From positions 1 to 64,000 of the forward strand of contig SVLM01000008.1 in the NCBI GenBank assembly GCA_015067945.1: a stretch of DNA of 64,000 nucleotides, given 5' to 3'. The number at the start of each line of letters is the position of its first letter. The stretch's first letter is position 1. This document shows positions 56,214 to 64,000 of the stretch, piece by piece. The position numbers were made by a program, and so were the translations under genes. The stretch is from Oscillospiraceae bacterium (GTDB lineage Bacteria > Bacillota > Clostridia > Oscillospirales > Oscillospiraceae). The notes below the pieces were generated by a model. The model made no database searches. It was not told the DNA's origin and saw only the letters and a program-made list of their open reading frames with translations.

Positions 56214-56753
56214 CTATGCCCAAAGCACACAGTCCACGGGAATGTCAAATTCCTCCGTGGGGATGTGCTCCAGCAATTGAAATTCGTAGCATAATGCGAT
56301 GGTGGGGTGACCCGGTTCTGCCGCCAGAAAACGGTCGTAAAATCCGCCACCGTAGCCTATCCGATGTCCCTCCCGGTCAAAGGCCAGACCCGGCATCAAA
56401 ACCAAAGCGGTGGGGTCACTTGCCACCGGGCCGTCGGCAATCGGCTCAGGGATAGAGGCATAGCCGGGTGCGACTTGACTTAAGTCATCCAGCAAAATAA
56501 AACGCATTTCATCGTCATAAACCTTCGGTACAGCTACCTGCTTGCCGTCTTTGCGTGCCTGCTCCAGCAGAGCCCAGGTCAGGACTTCCTGATTATAGGG
56601 TAGATAGCCGTAGATGGTTTTTGCCCTGTGGTACAGGGGGTGAGCAAGAAATTGCTCCGTCAGATTTTTGCTGGCGGTACAGATGGCGTCTTGTGACAAT
56701 GCCAGCTTGAGCTGGCGGATGTGTGCCCGGAGGGCTTTTTTATCCATGATCAT
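56214..56753 (-). CDS. 5-formyltetrahydrofolate cyclo-ligase
   Basis: A 179-aa enzyme converting 5-formyl-THF to 5,10-methenyl-THF with ATP. Landmarks are KKALRAHIRQLKLAL, IYGYLPYNQEVLTW and the signature VLMPGLAFDREGHRIGYGGG followed by FYDRFL. The start at ATG 56753 is favoured because GGAGG is seven bases upstream and because its ATGA overlaps the stop of the upstream XRE gene, showing translational coupling. Confidence 0.95.
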   Translation of the reverse strand: MIMDKKALRAHIRQLKLALSQDAICTASKNLTEQFLAHPLYHRAKTIYGYLPYNQEVLTWALLEQARKDGKQVAVPKVYDDEMRFILLDDLSQVAPGYASIPEPIADGPVASDPTALVLMPGLAFDREGHRIGYGGGFYDRFLAAEPGHPTIALCYEFQLLEHIPTEEFDIPVDCVLWA

Positions 56754-57397
56754 TGCGTGTCCTCCGCAACCGGGCGAAACAGCTTAAACCACAGCAAAAT
56801 CGCTGCCTGACCGGGGATTCCCAGCAAGAAGATTCTCCATATGTTGATGCCCCAGATCACATACAGTGTGGCGAATATGCTGACCAGGCTGCCCCACATA
56901 ATGCCGCTGATCAAGGCACGGTTCCAACGGAAATCATGCCAGGCGGACAGCAGACTCAGCATAACGATGCAGTCAGCAGGGATGGCATAGAAGAAGGCCA
57001 GCCAGCTTTTGGGAACGCCAATGGAGGAAATAACCACATAAATCAGCAGAGCCACGAACCAAACCAAAATGGAAGAAAGGCCCAGAATGGTCTTCTTGTT
57101 GGCTTTGCGTTTCAGGGCCTTCTGCACCACTTTTTCCATGGTTTTTTCAACACGGCTGCCGCTGTTTGCAGGCAGCTCGTTAGGGTCGCAGAGCAGGTCT
57201 CCCACGGTGGTTCCCAGTTTATCGGCAATGGCCATAATGGTGGGGATATCCGGGCAGGACTCGCCCCGCTCCCATTTGGAAACGGCCTTGTCGGAGTAAT
57301 TCAGTTGTTCAGCCAAACCGGCTTGGGTCAGTCCGGCACGCTTTCGGTAAGCAGCAATATTCTCGCCGATCCTGACTTTCAGCTTTTCGTCGTCCAT
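56750..57397 (-). CDS. XRE regulator with C-terminal membrane domain
   Basis: A 215-aa protein. An N-terminal Cro/CI helix-turn-helix (about 10-65; SDKAVSKWERGESCPDIPTI) is followed by a basic linker and four hydrophobic segments (about 105-205). Such membrane-bound XRE proteins are frequent in clostridia; they may sense envelope state. It is coupled to the folate cyclo-ligase by a 4-bp overlap, but no functional link is known. The upstream region (57398-57512) holds a short C/G-rich repeat remnant. Confidence 0.88.
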   Translation of the reverse strand: MDDEKLKVRIGENIAAYRKRAGLTQAGLAEQLNYSDKAVSKWERGESCPDIPTIMAIADKLGTTVGDLLCDPNELPANSGSRVEKTMEKVVQKALKRKANKKTILGLSSILVWFVALLIYVVISSIGVPKSWLAFFYAIPADCIVMLSLLSAWHDFRWNRALISGIMWGSLVSIFATLYVIWGINIWRIFLLGIPGQAAILLWFKLFRPVAEDTQ

Positions 57398-57512
57398 ATT
57401 CGACCTCCGTAAAAAGTTCCATTTTATTTTACCAAAAAAGAACGCTCATTGCAAGAAAAAAGAATGTGAACATTTCTTAAGCCCTCCCCAAAGGGGAGGA
57501 CAGGAGGCGGAA

Positions 57513-57541
57513 AAAGCACGCCGCAAATGCAGCGTGCTTTA
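57513..57541 (-). terminator. Terminator after CBS gene
   Basis: AAAGCACGC and GCGTGCTTT pair around a short loop. Read leftward a T run follows. It lies 7 bp beyond the CBS stop codon. Confidence 0.85.
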
Positions 57542-57548
57542 TGTACAC

Positions 57549-57962
57549 TCAATCCTCCCGGAATAGCTGGTGAGAGCAATACTGGATAATGGAGCTGCGG
57601 GTGATGATGCCGATAAAGGTGTTATAGTCATCCACCACCGGCACAAAATTTTGGGTGCTTGCCCGTTCTACCAGATCCTGCATGGAGGTAGTGACCCGTA
57701 CGGGGATATGGTCCTTCCGGCGGGAGATTTCCATGATCCGATGGGCCTCGGCCTGGCGGATATCCATGTAGCACATATTTTTAATGCCCCACAGCAGGTC
57801 GCCTTCTGTCAGCGTTCCCCGATACTCGCCACGCCTGTTCAGAATGGGCAGTGCAGCGTAACCGGCGGCTTCCATCTTCTCCAGTGCTTGACGCATGGTA
57901 TAATCATCGTATAGATAGGCACACATGGCCTTGGGTTTGAGGAAGAATAAAATGTTATCCAT
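57549..57962 (-). CDS. Tandem CBS-domain protein
   Basis: A 137-aa protein made of two CBS units (about 12-65 with MRQALEKMEAAGYAALPILN, and 75-135 with SMQDLVERASTQNFVPVVDD). CBS pairs bind adenine nucleotides and regulate other proteins. There is no fused catalytic or transport domain. ATG 57962 is the only reasonable start. It is monocistronic between two terminators. Confidence 0.9.
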   Translation of the reverse strand: MDNILFFLKPKAMCAYLYDDYTMRQALEKMEAAGYAALPILNRRGEYRGTLTEGDLLWGIKNMCYMDIRQAEAHRIMEISRRKDHIPVRVTTSMQDLVERASTQNFVPVVDDYNTFIGIITRSSIIQYCSHQLFRED

Positions 57963-58051
57963 AAGGGCTCCTTTTCATCGCTTGGTTGCGGTGATTGCCA
58001 CCACTAATATTATAGCATAGATTTTCAAAAGAATCATGAAAAAATCAAGTA

Positions 58052-58090
58052 AAATTGCCGTCCGGGCGACGAAAAACCGGACGGCAATTT
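58052..58090 (-). terminator. Terminator of lysA
   Basis: AAATTGCCGTCCGG (58052-58065) pairs with CCGGACGGCAATTT (58077-58090). A perfect stem read leftward from lysA. Confidence 0.92.
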
Positions 58091-58105
58091 GTGCATATTT
58101 ACCAA

Positions 58106-59371
58106 TTACTCCGACAAATCAAATTCGGAGAAATCCAGGGTGGCGAAATAGTCGGCAGGCTTTTCCGCACGACGGATCAGCTTGAAGGAGCCATCCGGCC
58201 GCAGCAGGACCTCCGCACTGCGGAGCTTGCCGTTGTAGTTGTAGCCCATGGAGTGGCCGTGGGCACCGGTGTCATGGAGCACCAGAATATCGCCGATGTC
58301 GATCTGGGGCAGGCTACGCTCAATGGCGAACTTGTCGTTGTTCTCACACAGACCGCCGGTGACGTCGTATACATGATCCAGAACCGCGTCCTCCTTACCC
58401 AGCACAGTAATGTGGTGGTAAGCACCGTACATGGCAGGCCGCATCAGGTCGGCAGCACAGGCGTCCAGACCGATATACTCCCGGTAGATGTGCTTCTGAT
58501 GCAGTACGGTTGAAACCAGATGGCCGTAGGGAGCCAGCATGAACCGACCCAGCTCGGTGAAGATGGCGATATCATCCATGCCCTCCGGGGTCAGGATGCT
58601 CTCGTACTGCTGGCGGACACCCTCACCGATGGCGGCAATGTCGCACTTGGGCTGCTCGGGACGGTAGTCCACGCCCACGCCACCGGACAGATTCACAAAG
58701 GAAATGTGTGCACCGGTGGCATTGTGCAGACGGACTGCCAGCCGGAACAGATTGGCGGCCAGCTCGGGGTAGTATTCGTTGGTAGTGGTATTGGAAGCCA
58801 GGAAAGCGTGGATACCGAAGTGCTTGGTGCCCAGCTTCATGAGCCTAACCATGGCGTTTGCCATCTGATCCTCGGTCATGCCGTACTTGGCGTGGCCGGG
58901 CATATCCATAATGGTGTTGCCCAAGCTGAAAGAGCCACCGGGGTTATACCGCAGGCAAACCGTTTCGGGAACGGCACCGGCTACCCGGTGGAGAAATTCC
59001 ACATGGGTAGAATCATCCAGATTGATATATGCTCCTAACTCGTAGGCTTTGCGCATATCCTTTTCCGGGGTCACATTGGAGGAGAACATAATGTCCTCAC
59101 CGGTGGCACCCACAGCCTTGGCCAGCATCAGCTCCGTATAGCTGGAGCAGTCACAGCCGCAGCCCTCCTCCAGCAGAAGCTGCAGGATGTAGGGGTTGGG
59201 GGTGGCCTTTACGGCAAAGTATTCTTTAAAACCCGGATTCCATGAGAAGGCCGCTTTCAGTGCCCGGGCGTTTTTCCGGATACCGTCTTCGTCGTAAATA
59301 TGGAAAGGTGTGGGGATGGCCTTGGCGATCTCCTTAGCCTTTTCCAATGTTAAAAAAGATCTTTTTTCCAT
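58106..59371 (-). CDS. lysA: Diaminopimelate decarboxylase
   Basis: A 421-aa fold-type III PLP enzyme making L-lysine from meso-DAP, the last step of lysine synthesis. The PLP lysine is K55 (EYFAVKATPNP). Others are GCDCSSYTELMLA, the HIHxx-like GIHAFLASN, the Gly-rich NLSGGVGVDYRPEQP, TELGRFM and the substrate-site VTGGLCENNDKFA (the usual CESGD is replaced by CENND, as in the clostridial/Bacteroidetes variant). HDTGAHGHSMGYNYNG near the end supplies the second-subunit tyrosine. No lysine riboswitch is visible in the 190 bp upstream. Confidence 0.9.
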   Translation of the reverse strand: MEKRSFLTLEKAKEIAKAIPTPFHIYDEDGIRKNARALKAAFSWNPGFKEYFAVKATPNPYILQLLLEEGCGCDCSSYTELMLAKAVGATGEDIMFSSNVTPEKDMRKAYELGAYINLDDSTHVEFLHRVAGAVPETVCLRYNPGGSFSLGNTIMDMPGHAKYGMTEDQMANAMVRLMKLGTKHFGIHAFLASNTTTNEYYPELAANLFRLAVRLHNATGAHISFVNLSGGVGVDYRPEQPKCDIAAIGEGVRQQYESILTPEGMDDIAIFTELGRFMLAPYGHLVSTVLHQKHIYREYIGLDACAADLMRPAMYGAYHHITVLGKEDAVLDHVYDVTGGLCENNDKFAIERSLPQIDIGDILVLHDTGAHGHSMGYNYNGKLRSAEVLLRPDGSFKLIRRAEKPADYFATLDFSEFDLSE

Positions 59372-59564
59372 AACAGTTCCTCTTTTTCAGAAGGCATTTA
59401 TGGTGGAATTTTACTGCAAAAACTGTGGCTTGTCAACATTTTTTCTCGCTCCACCGGCAGTAGAATGGGGATTCTACCCTTTGGAGATGCCTCTGCTGAG
59501 GCTGTAGGGTGCAAATTCCGGCAAAACGGTTACAATGAACCTGAAAATGAAAGGAGCGATTCAA

Positions 59565-60227
59565 ATGAAACGAATCAAATTGCGGGATCGGAAAATGCCC
59601 ACATACACCCATGGCGAGGAAATTATGAATATGGTTACTCATATCGTGGGCGGAGCAGTGGGACTGGTGGCTCTGGTGCTGTGCCTGATCCGGGCGGACA
59701 GTACCGCAGGGGTTATTTGTGCTTTGGTGTACGGGGTCAGTATGATTTGCCTGTACGCTATGTCCAGCATCTATCACGGATTGCGTCCGAGCATGGGCAA
59801 ACGGGTCATGCAGGTGCTGGATCACTGCACCATCTATTTTCTCATCGCCGGTACCTATACGCCGATTACTGTGCTGGCACTGCGGCCACTGTTTCCGGTC
59901 ATCGGTTGGGGATTGCTGATTTTTCAGTGGGCGTTGACGGCATTGGCGGTAACGCTGACAGCCATTGACCTGAAAAAGTACACGGTGTTTTCCATGATCT
60001 GTTACATTGGCATGGGGTGGGCGGTGATCTTTTTTATACCGCAAACATTGCAGGCTGTAGGAAAGGAAGGCTTTGCCTGGCTTCTGTCCGGCGGTATTGC
60101 CTATACCTTCGGTTCGATCCTTTACGGCATCGGCTCGAAGAAGCCCTGGTTTCACAGCGTTTTTCATATTTTTGTTCTTCTGGGCAGCGTTTTGCAGATG
60201 ATCTGCATTGTTTTTTATGTATTTTAG
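59565..60227 (+). CDS. Hemolysin III family membrane protein
   Basis: A 220-aa protein with seven predicted helices of the hemolysin III/PAQR-like family: THGEEIMNMVTHIVGGAVGL, SSIYHGLRP and LDHCTIYFLIAGTYTPITVL, with the conserved metal-site histidines. The family name is historical; the function in bacteria is unclear (possibly hydrolase-like or membrane homeostasis). AAAGGAG lies eight bases before ATG 59565. It heads a rightward group with the next small membrane protein. Confidence 0.93.
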   Translation: MKRIKLRDRKMPTYTHGEEIMNMVTHIVGGAVGLVALVLCLIRADSTAGVICALVYGVSMICLYAMSSIYHGLRPSMGKRVMQVLDHCTIYFLIAGTYTPITVLALRPLFPVIGWGLLIFQWALTALAVTLTAIDLKKYTVFSMICYIGMGWAVIFFIPQTLQAVGKEGFAWLLSGGIAYTFGSILYGIGSKKPWFHSVFHIFVLLGSVLQMICIVFYVF

Positions 60228-60297
60228 TGCGAGAAATTTCTTGCACACCGCCCCGGCATATGGTACAATGAGCAAAAATGTTGCAAAAGGTGATGAG

Positions 60298-60771
60298 ATG
60301 CTGGGTAAATATTTTTTGGTTTTTCTGATTTCTATGGTGCCGCTGATCGAGCTGCGAGGCGGCGTTCCCTTTGCCGTGGGCATGGATTTGCCGTATTTTG
60401 AATCTTTGATTGTGTGCATCATTGGCAATATGCTGCCGGTTCCCTTTATCTATTTCTTCGCAAGAAAAGTGCTGATTTGGGGAGCGGATAAAAAGTACAT
60501 CGGAAGATTTTTTCGCTTCTGCCTGGAAAAGGGCGAGAAGGGCGGGCAAAAATTGCGAAAAACTGCCGGTCGTGGCGGTCTGTTTGTAGCGCTGATGCTG
60601 TTTGTGGGCATCCCGTTGCCCGGAACAGGGGCCTGGACGGGCACTTTAGCAGCCAGTTTCCTGAACATGGGTATCAAGTCCACCGCTTTGGCGGTGTCTT
60701 TAGGCGTGATCATTGCCGGTATTATCATGGGCCTTGCCAGCACCGGCGTATTCAGTATTATCGGAATATAA
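60298..60771 (+). CDS. Small multidrug-export family membrane protein
   Basis: A 157-aa protein with about four membrane segments. MVPLIELRGGVPFAVGMDLP at the start and GIPLPGTGAWTGTLAASFLN are typical of the Sm_multidrug_ex (COG2426) family, related to DedA-like proteins. The transport role is only presumed from family naming. AAAGGTGATG lies before ATG 60298; the frame extends upstream without a site. It is followed 12 bp later by the HIT gene. Confidence 0.88.
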   Translation: MLGKYFLVFLISMVPLIELRGGVPFAVGMDLPYFESLIVCIIGNMLPVPFIYFFARKVLIWGADKKYIGRFFRFCLEKGEKGGQKLRKTAGRGGLFVALMLFVGIPLPGTGAWTGTLAASFLNMGIKSTALAVSLGVIIAGIIMGLASTGVFSIIGI

Positions 60772-61119
<348 letters not shown>

Positions 61120-61135
61120 TAACTGCACAGAATCG

Positions 61136-61170
61136 TCACCTCCGGCATAAGATTACCGGAGGTGATTTTT
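61136..61170 (+). promoter_or_regulatory. Hairpin holding the ribosome site of the M14 gene
   Basis: TCACCTCCGG (61136-61145) pairs with CCGGAGGTGA (61156-61165), and TTTTT follows. It looks like a terminator for the HIT gene, but its 3' arm is also the GGAGGTGA ribosome site for the GTG start at 61171, so it can hide that site or end transcription. Confidence 0.75.
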
Positions 61171-62121
61171 GTGTCCATTGTAAGAACGGATGTTCCCATG
61201 ACCTCCCGGCTCTGCGAGGAAACGATTGACAGACTTTTGGAGGCTTATCCTTTTTGTCGCAGTGAAACGCTCACAACCACTGTCTTTGACCGACCGATCC
61301 GGACGTTGGTCATTGGCCGCGGACCGAAAAGGGTGCTGTATACTGCTGCCCATCACGCCAATGAATGGATCACTGCCCCGGTTATCTTGAAATTTGTGGA
61401 AGATTTGGCTCAGGCTATTCAGACCGGCGGTACATTGGCCGGGGTCAATGCCCGGGAATTGGAGCAGCAGGCTACCATATATACCGTGCCGATGGTAAAC
61501 CCGGATGGGGTGGATCTGGTGACCGGGGCGATTCGACCGGGGCAGCTTGCCTATGATATGGCCGCCCGATTGTCGGAATACTATCCGACGATTCCGTTTC
61601 CGGACGGATGGAAGGCAAATCTTTTGGGCGTGGACTTGAATCTCAACTATCCGGCAGGCTGGCGGCAGGCTCGGGAAATTAAATTTGCCCAAGGGTTTAC
61701 CCGACCCGGTCCCCGGGACTATGTGGGAAGAGCTCCGCTCAACCAGTTTGAGACCCGGGCGTTGGCGGCTTATACGGAGGAAATTGATCCCGCTTTGGTG
61801 CTGGCGTATCATTCACAGGGCAGGGTGATCTATTGGCAGTTTTCGGATATTGTGGTTCCGGGAGCAAGAGCCTTGGGTGAGCGGTTCGCACAGCTTAGTG
61901 GCTATACCCTGGAGGATACTCCCTATGAATCCGCATTTGCCGGATATAAGGACTGGTTTATCCAGAATTTCCGCCGGCCGGGATATACCATCGAGGTTGG
62001 CTCCGGTACAAACCCGTTGCCGCTAAGTCAGTTTGACGAGATCTACCGGGATAATCTGCCTATTTTAGTTACTGCCGCAATGGAAGCACCTGATGTTGAC
62101 AATAGCGGCGAAAACGGATAA
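61171..62121 (+). CDS. M14-family gamma-D-Glu-type carboxypeptidase
   Basis: A 316-aa zinc peptidase. Motifs are HHANEW (HxxE zinc ligands, about 60), VPMVNPDGVDLV, VDLNLNYPAGW, AYHSQGRVIYW (third zinc ligand) and YTIEVGSGTNPLPL (catalytic Glu). This set matches M14 enzymes that cut gamma-D-glutamyl-diaminopimelate peptides of the cell wall. It has no signal peptide, so it probably recycles muropeptides in the cytosol. GTG at 61171 is taken as the start because GGAGGTGA is eight bases before it; that site is inside a hairpin. Confidence 0.9.
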   Translation: MSIVRTDVPMTSRLCEETIDRLLEAYPFCRSETLTTTVFDRPIRTLVIGRGPKRVLYTAAHHANEWITAPVILKFVEDLAQAIQTGGTLAGVNARELEQQATIYTVPMVNPDGVDLVTGAIRPGQLAYDMAARLSEYYPTIPFPDGWKANLLGVDLNLNYPAGWRQAREIKFAQGFTRPGPRDYVGRAPLNQFETRALAAYTEEIDPALVLAYHSQGRVIYWQFSDIVVPGARALGERFAQLSGYTLEDTPYESAFAGYKDWFIQNFRRPGYTIEVGSGTNPLPLSQFDEIYRDNLPILVTAAMEAPDVDNSGENG

Positions 62122-62124
62122 AAT
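62096..62124 (+). promoter_or_regulatory. Promoter of psuG
   Basis: TTGACA (62096-62101) and TAAAAT (62119-62124) are 17 bp apart. It begins within the last codons of the M14 gene and sits about 26 bp before the psuG start. Confidence 0.75.
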
Positions 62125-62149
62125 AAAAGAAAAACAAAGGAGAATTCCG

Positions 62150-63061
62150 ATGAATCAGTATCTTGATATCCATCCCGAGGTTGCCGAGGCTCTGCGTACC
62201 GGCAAACCCGTGGTTGCCCTGGAGTCCACCATCATTTCCCACGGTATGCCCTATCCTCAAAATGTGCAGACCGCCCTGCAGGTGGAGGAAATTATCCGGG
62301 AAAACGGTGCTGTGCCTGCCACCATCGCCATCATCGGCGGCCGGCTGAAGGCGGGTTTGTCTGCCGATGAGATCGAATATTTCGGCAAGAAGGGAACTGC
62401 TATTCACAAGGCATCCCGTCGGGATTTGGCGGTGCTGTGTGCCAGAGGGGAGGACGGTGCCACCACCGTGGCCACCACCATGATCATCGCCCACATGGCC
62501 GGCATCAAGATATTTGCCACCGGCGGCATCGGCGGTGTCCACAGAGGCGCGGAGACCACTATGGATATTTCTGCCGACCTGGAAGAGCTGGGCAGAACCC
62601 CGGTAATGGTGGTCTGTGCCGGTGCAAAGTCCATTTTGGATCTGGGTCTGACTCTGGAGTATCTGGAAACCAAGGGCGTACCGGTGATCGGTTACGGCAC
62701 GGAAGAACTGCCTGCCTTCTACACCCGGCAGTCCGGCTTCGGTGTGGATTACCGGATCGATACACCTGAGGAGCTGGCAAAGGCCTACTTTGCCCAGTGT
62801 GCAATGGCTTTGGGCGGCATGCTGGTGACCAACCCGATTCCGGAGGAATTTGCTATGCCCAAGGATGTGATCGACAAAGCCATCGATCAGGCCATTGCCG
62901 AGTGCAATGCCAAGGGCATCCACGGCAAGGAAACCACACCCTTCCTCCTGGCCCGTGTGGCGGAGCTCACCGGCGGAAACAGCCTGGCGTCCAACATCCG
63001 CCTGGTTTATAACAACGCCGCTCTGGCTGCCAGAACCGCCGTGGAGATGGCAAAGCTGTAA
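62150..63061 (+). CDS. psuG: Pseudouridine-5'-phosphate glycosidase
   Basis: A 303-aa enzyme that splits pseudouridine 5'-phosphate into uracil and ribose 5-phosphate (reversible). Family segments are ALESTIISHGMPYPQNVQ, the lysine-bearing GAVPATIAIIGGRLKAGLS, ATGGIGGVHRGAETTMDISA and VVCAGAKSILDLG. AAAGGAG lies before ATG 62150; the open frame upstream is part of the M14 gene end. No psuK kinase lies beside it. It ends in a strong terminator. Confidence 0.96.
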   Translation: MNQYLDIHPEVAEALRTGKPVVALESTIISHGMPYPQNVQTALQVEEIIRENGAVPATIAIIGGRLKAGLSADEIEYFGKKGTAIHKASRRDLAVLCARGEDGATTVATTMIIAHMAGIKIFATGGIGGVHRGAETTMDISADLEELGRTPVMVVCAGAKSILDLGLTLEYLETKGVPVIGYGTEELPAFYTRQSGFGVDYRIDTPEELAKAYFAQCAMALGGMLVTNPIPEEFAMPKDVIDKAIDQAIAECNAKGIHGKETTPFLLARVAELTGGNSLASNIRLVYNNAALAARTAVEMAKL

Positions 63062-63065
63062 CAAT

Positions 63066-63098
63066 AAAAGCACCTGACAAAATTGTCAGGTGCTTTTT
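63066..63098 (+). terminator. Terminator between psuG and the convergent lipoprotein
   Basis: AAAAGCACCTGACAA (63066-63080) pairs with TTGTCAGGTGCTTTTT. A perfect stem usable from both sides. Confidence 0.93.
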
Positions 63099-63110
63099 GA
63101 TCTTGTTGGG

Positions 63111-63989
63111 TTAGCCGATACCTTCGGAGGAAGTTTTGTATTCAGCGGGGATTTCCGGGGTTTCAAATACGGCCTTCCGTGCAGCTTCCTTGAGGACAGC
63201 AGCTTCCTGGGCGGTCAGTGTGCCGTTGAAATTAACCGTGGTGGGATCGATCTGGAAAATCTCAGCAAACAGCGTGGCTGCAGACAAGAAGTTACCGGCA
63301 TAGCTGGGGTGGGTCTTGTCGTCGTTATAGATCTCGATGCCGCTGTCGCCGGTGTAGACATCGTAAAATGCCAGGCCGACGAATGCCACGGGGATATTCA
63401 GTTCCTCGCCCATGGCCTGATATGCAGCAGCGACCTTCCAGGTCATGGTTTCGTTGGTCAAGCCATACTGGGGAAGGGCAGCACTGCCGGTCTTTCTGCC
63501 CCAGGTGGAGTACAGAACGGTCTGGGCACCGGTGGCGGTGATCCGACTGTGGAGGTTACGGACAGCGGTATAAAACTTGGGCAATTCCTCTGTAGCGGTG
63601 AGGATGCTCTTTTCCTGCAGGACGACAACATCGTAGCTGTTGGATTTGTTCAGATACATTTCCACACGGGCACCGTAGGTGTCGTTGGGGTCGGCAAACA
63701 GAGTTAGCTCATGAGAACCCTTGACAATGGTATCAACGGCTACCTTGTAGCCGGCGGCTCTTGCAAAGCCGGAGAACAGTATGGGCATGGTATCATTGGT
63801 ATAGCTGTTGCCAATGAACAAAATTCTGGGATTTTCAGGCATAGGCTTACGCTCCTCTATAGTAGGTTCTGTGGGGGATTCGGTGGATGGCTCGGGGGTG
63901 CTGCCGGTGTCCCCGGGGGCACAGCCGAACAGCAAGGCTGCCAACAAAAATACAGACAGGATCAGGCAAAGCAGATTACGTATTTTCAT
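63111..63989 (-). CDS. DUF4886 / SGNH-like lipoprotein
   Basis: A 292-aa secreted lipoprotein. The signal peptide ends at lipobox LFGC (residue 23) and is followed by a T/S/P/E-rich linker (about 27-50). The DUF4886 domain has the SGNH-like ILFIGNSYTNDTMPILF (block I Ser in GNSYT, about 60), VVLQEKS and the C-terminal DKTHPSYAGNFLSA (block V Asp-His). It probably hydrolyses an ester or acetyl group on an extracellular glycan, which is not shown. Gene order and direction mark it as a separate unit; its upstream region lies beyond the window. Confidence 0.85.
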   Translation of the reverse strand: MKIRNLLCLILSVFLLAALLFGCAPGDTGSTPEPSTESPTEPTIEERKPMPENPRILFIGNSYTNDTMPILFSGFARAAGYKVAVDTIVKGSHELTLFADPNDTYGARVEMYLNKSNSYDVVVLQEKSILTATEELPKFYTAVRNLHSRITATGAQTVLYSTWGRKTGSAALPQYGLTNETMTWKVAAAYQAMGEELNIPVAFVGLAFYDVYTGDSGIEIYNDDKTHPSYAGNFLSAATLFAEIFQIDPTTVNFNGTLTAQEAAVLKEAARKAVFETPEIPAEYKTSSEGIG

Positions 63990-64000
63990 GAAATTTTCTC

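Noticed and set aside
59372..59564. Lysine riboswitch before lysA
   Set aside because: I found no lysine-riboswitch core or leader terminator in this 190-bp divergent region.

Overview
ORGANISM. The window comes from a low-to-mid GC Gram-positive, endospore-lineage Firmicute, most likely a gut clostridium of the Oscillospirales. This is inferred from a T-box leader on ileS, the divIVA-sepF-yggS cluster, hfq-miaA-mutL-mutS-miaB in one block, a Spo0A-type regulator, LytR-CpsA-Psr and DUF1540/DUF6472-type small proteins, and purine-rich GGAGG ribosome binding sites before nearly every gene. The species cannot be named from the sequence alone. LAYOUT 1, prophage (67-29699). A compact, apparently complete siphovirus prophage of about 29.6 kb sits in the 3' half of a tRNA-Tyr gene and is bounded by an exact 61-bp direct repeat (67-127 and 29639-29699). 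Leftward genes at the left end are integrase, a zinc-ribbon membrane protein, an ImmA/IrrE-type peptidase and an XRE repressor. Rightward genes follow in order: XRE regulator, small DNA-binding protein, replication initiator with internal iterons, DnaB-type helicase, ParA, a long ParB-like fusion, an HUH-type Rep-like protein, KTR-type Zn protein, HNH nuclease, terminase, HK97-type head genes, tail genes with a -1 frameshift chaperone, tape measure, baseplate proteins (one carrying an M14 peptidase), beta-helix spike, amidase endolysin and two holin-like proteins. Five copies of a 17-bp palindrome, consensus GTGTCCRAATYGGRCAC, are scattered only in the prophage. Two of them are inside the ParB gene, and they are the best candidates for an undescribed centromere (parS) set. 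LAYOUT 2, host leftward block (29642-43358). tRNA-Thr and tRNA-Tyr share one promoter. They are followed by ileS with its T-box, divIVA, sepF, yggS, hfq, miaA, mutL, a CPBP protease, mutS and miaB: translation, cell division and mismatch repair housekeeping, with three kinds of dispersed palindromic repeat in the intergenic gaps. LAYOUT 3, small island (43433-46072). An AT-rich segment flanked by an exact 23-bp direct repeat carries a subtilisin-like protease whose signal peptide lies in another frame, a lipoprotein, and a 28-codon leader-type ORF with its own strong promoter and a terminator overlapping its stop codon. LAYOUT 4, envelope and stress block (46152-54495, rightward). A zinc-ribbon parvulin foldase, a membrane-anchored amidase, a DUF1540 protein, an HtrA-type protease, a Spo0A-like regulator, an LCP cell-wall ligase and an orphan BlaI-type repressor. 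LAYOUT 5 (54803-63989). A leftward group (DUF6472, DUF1643, a membrane protein, 5-formyl-THF cyclo-ligase, a membrane XRE regulator, a CBS protein, lysA), a rightward group (hemolysin III family, small export protein, HIT hydrolase, M14 peptidase, psuG), and finally a leftward DUF4886 lipoprotein. HOW IT FITS. The prophage carries integration, lysogeny, replication/partition, packaging, morphogenesis and lysis modules in canonical order. The host flanks are stable housekeeping genes plus one small mobile-looking protease island. No CRISPR array, rRNA or transposase was seen.
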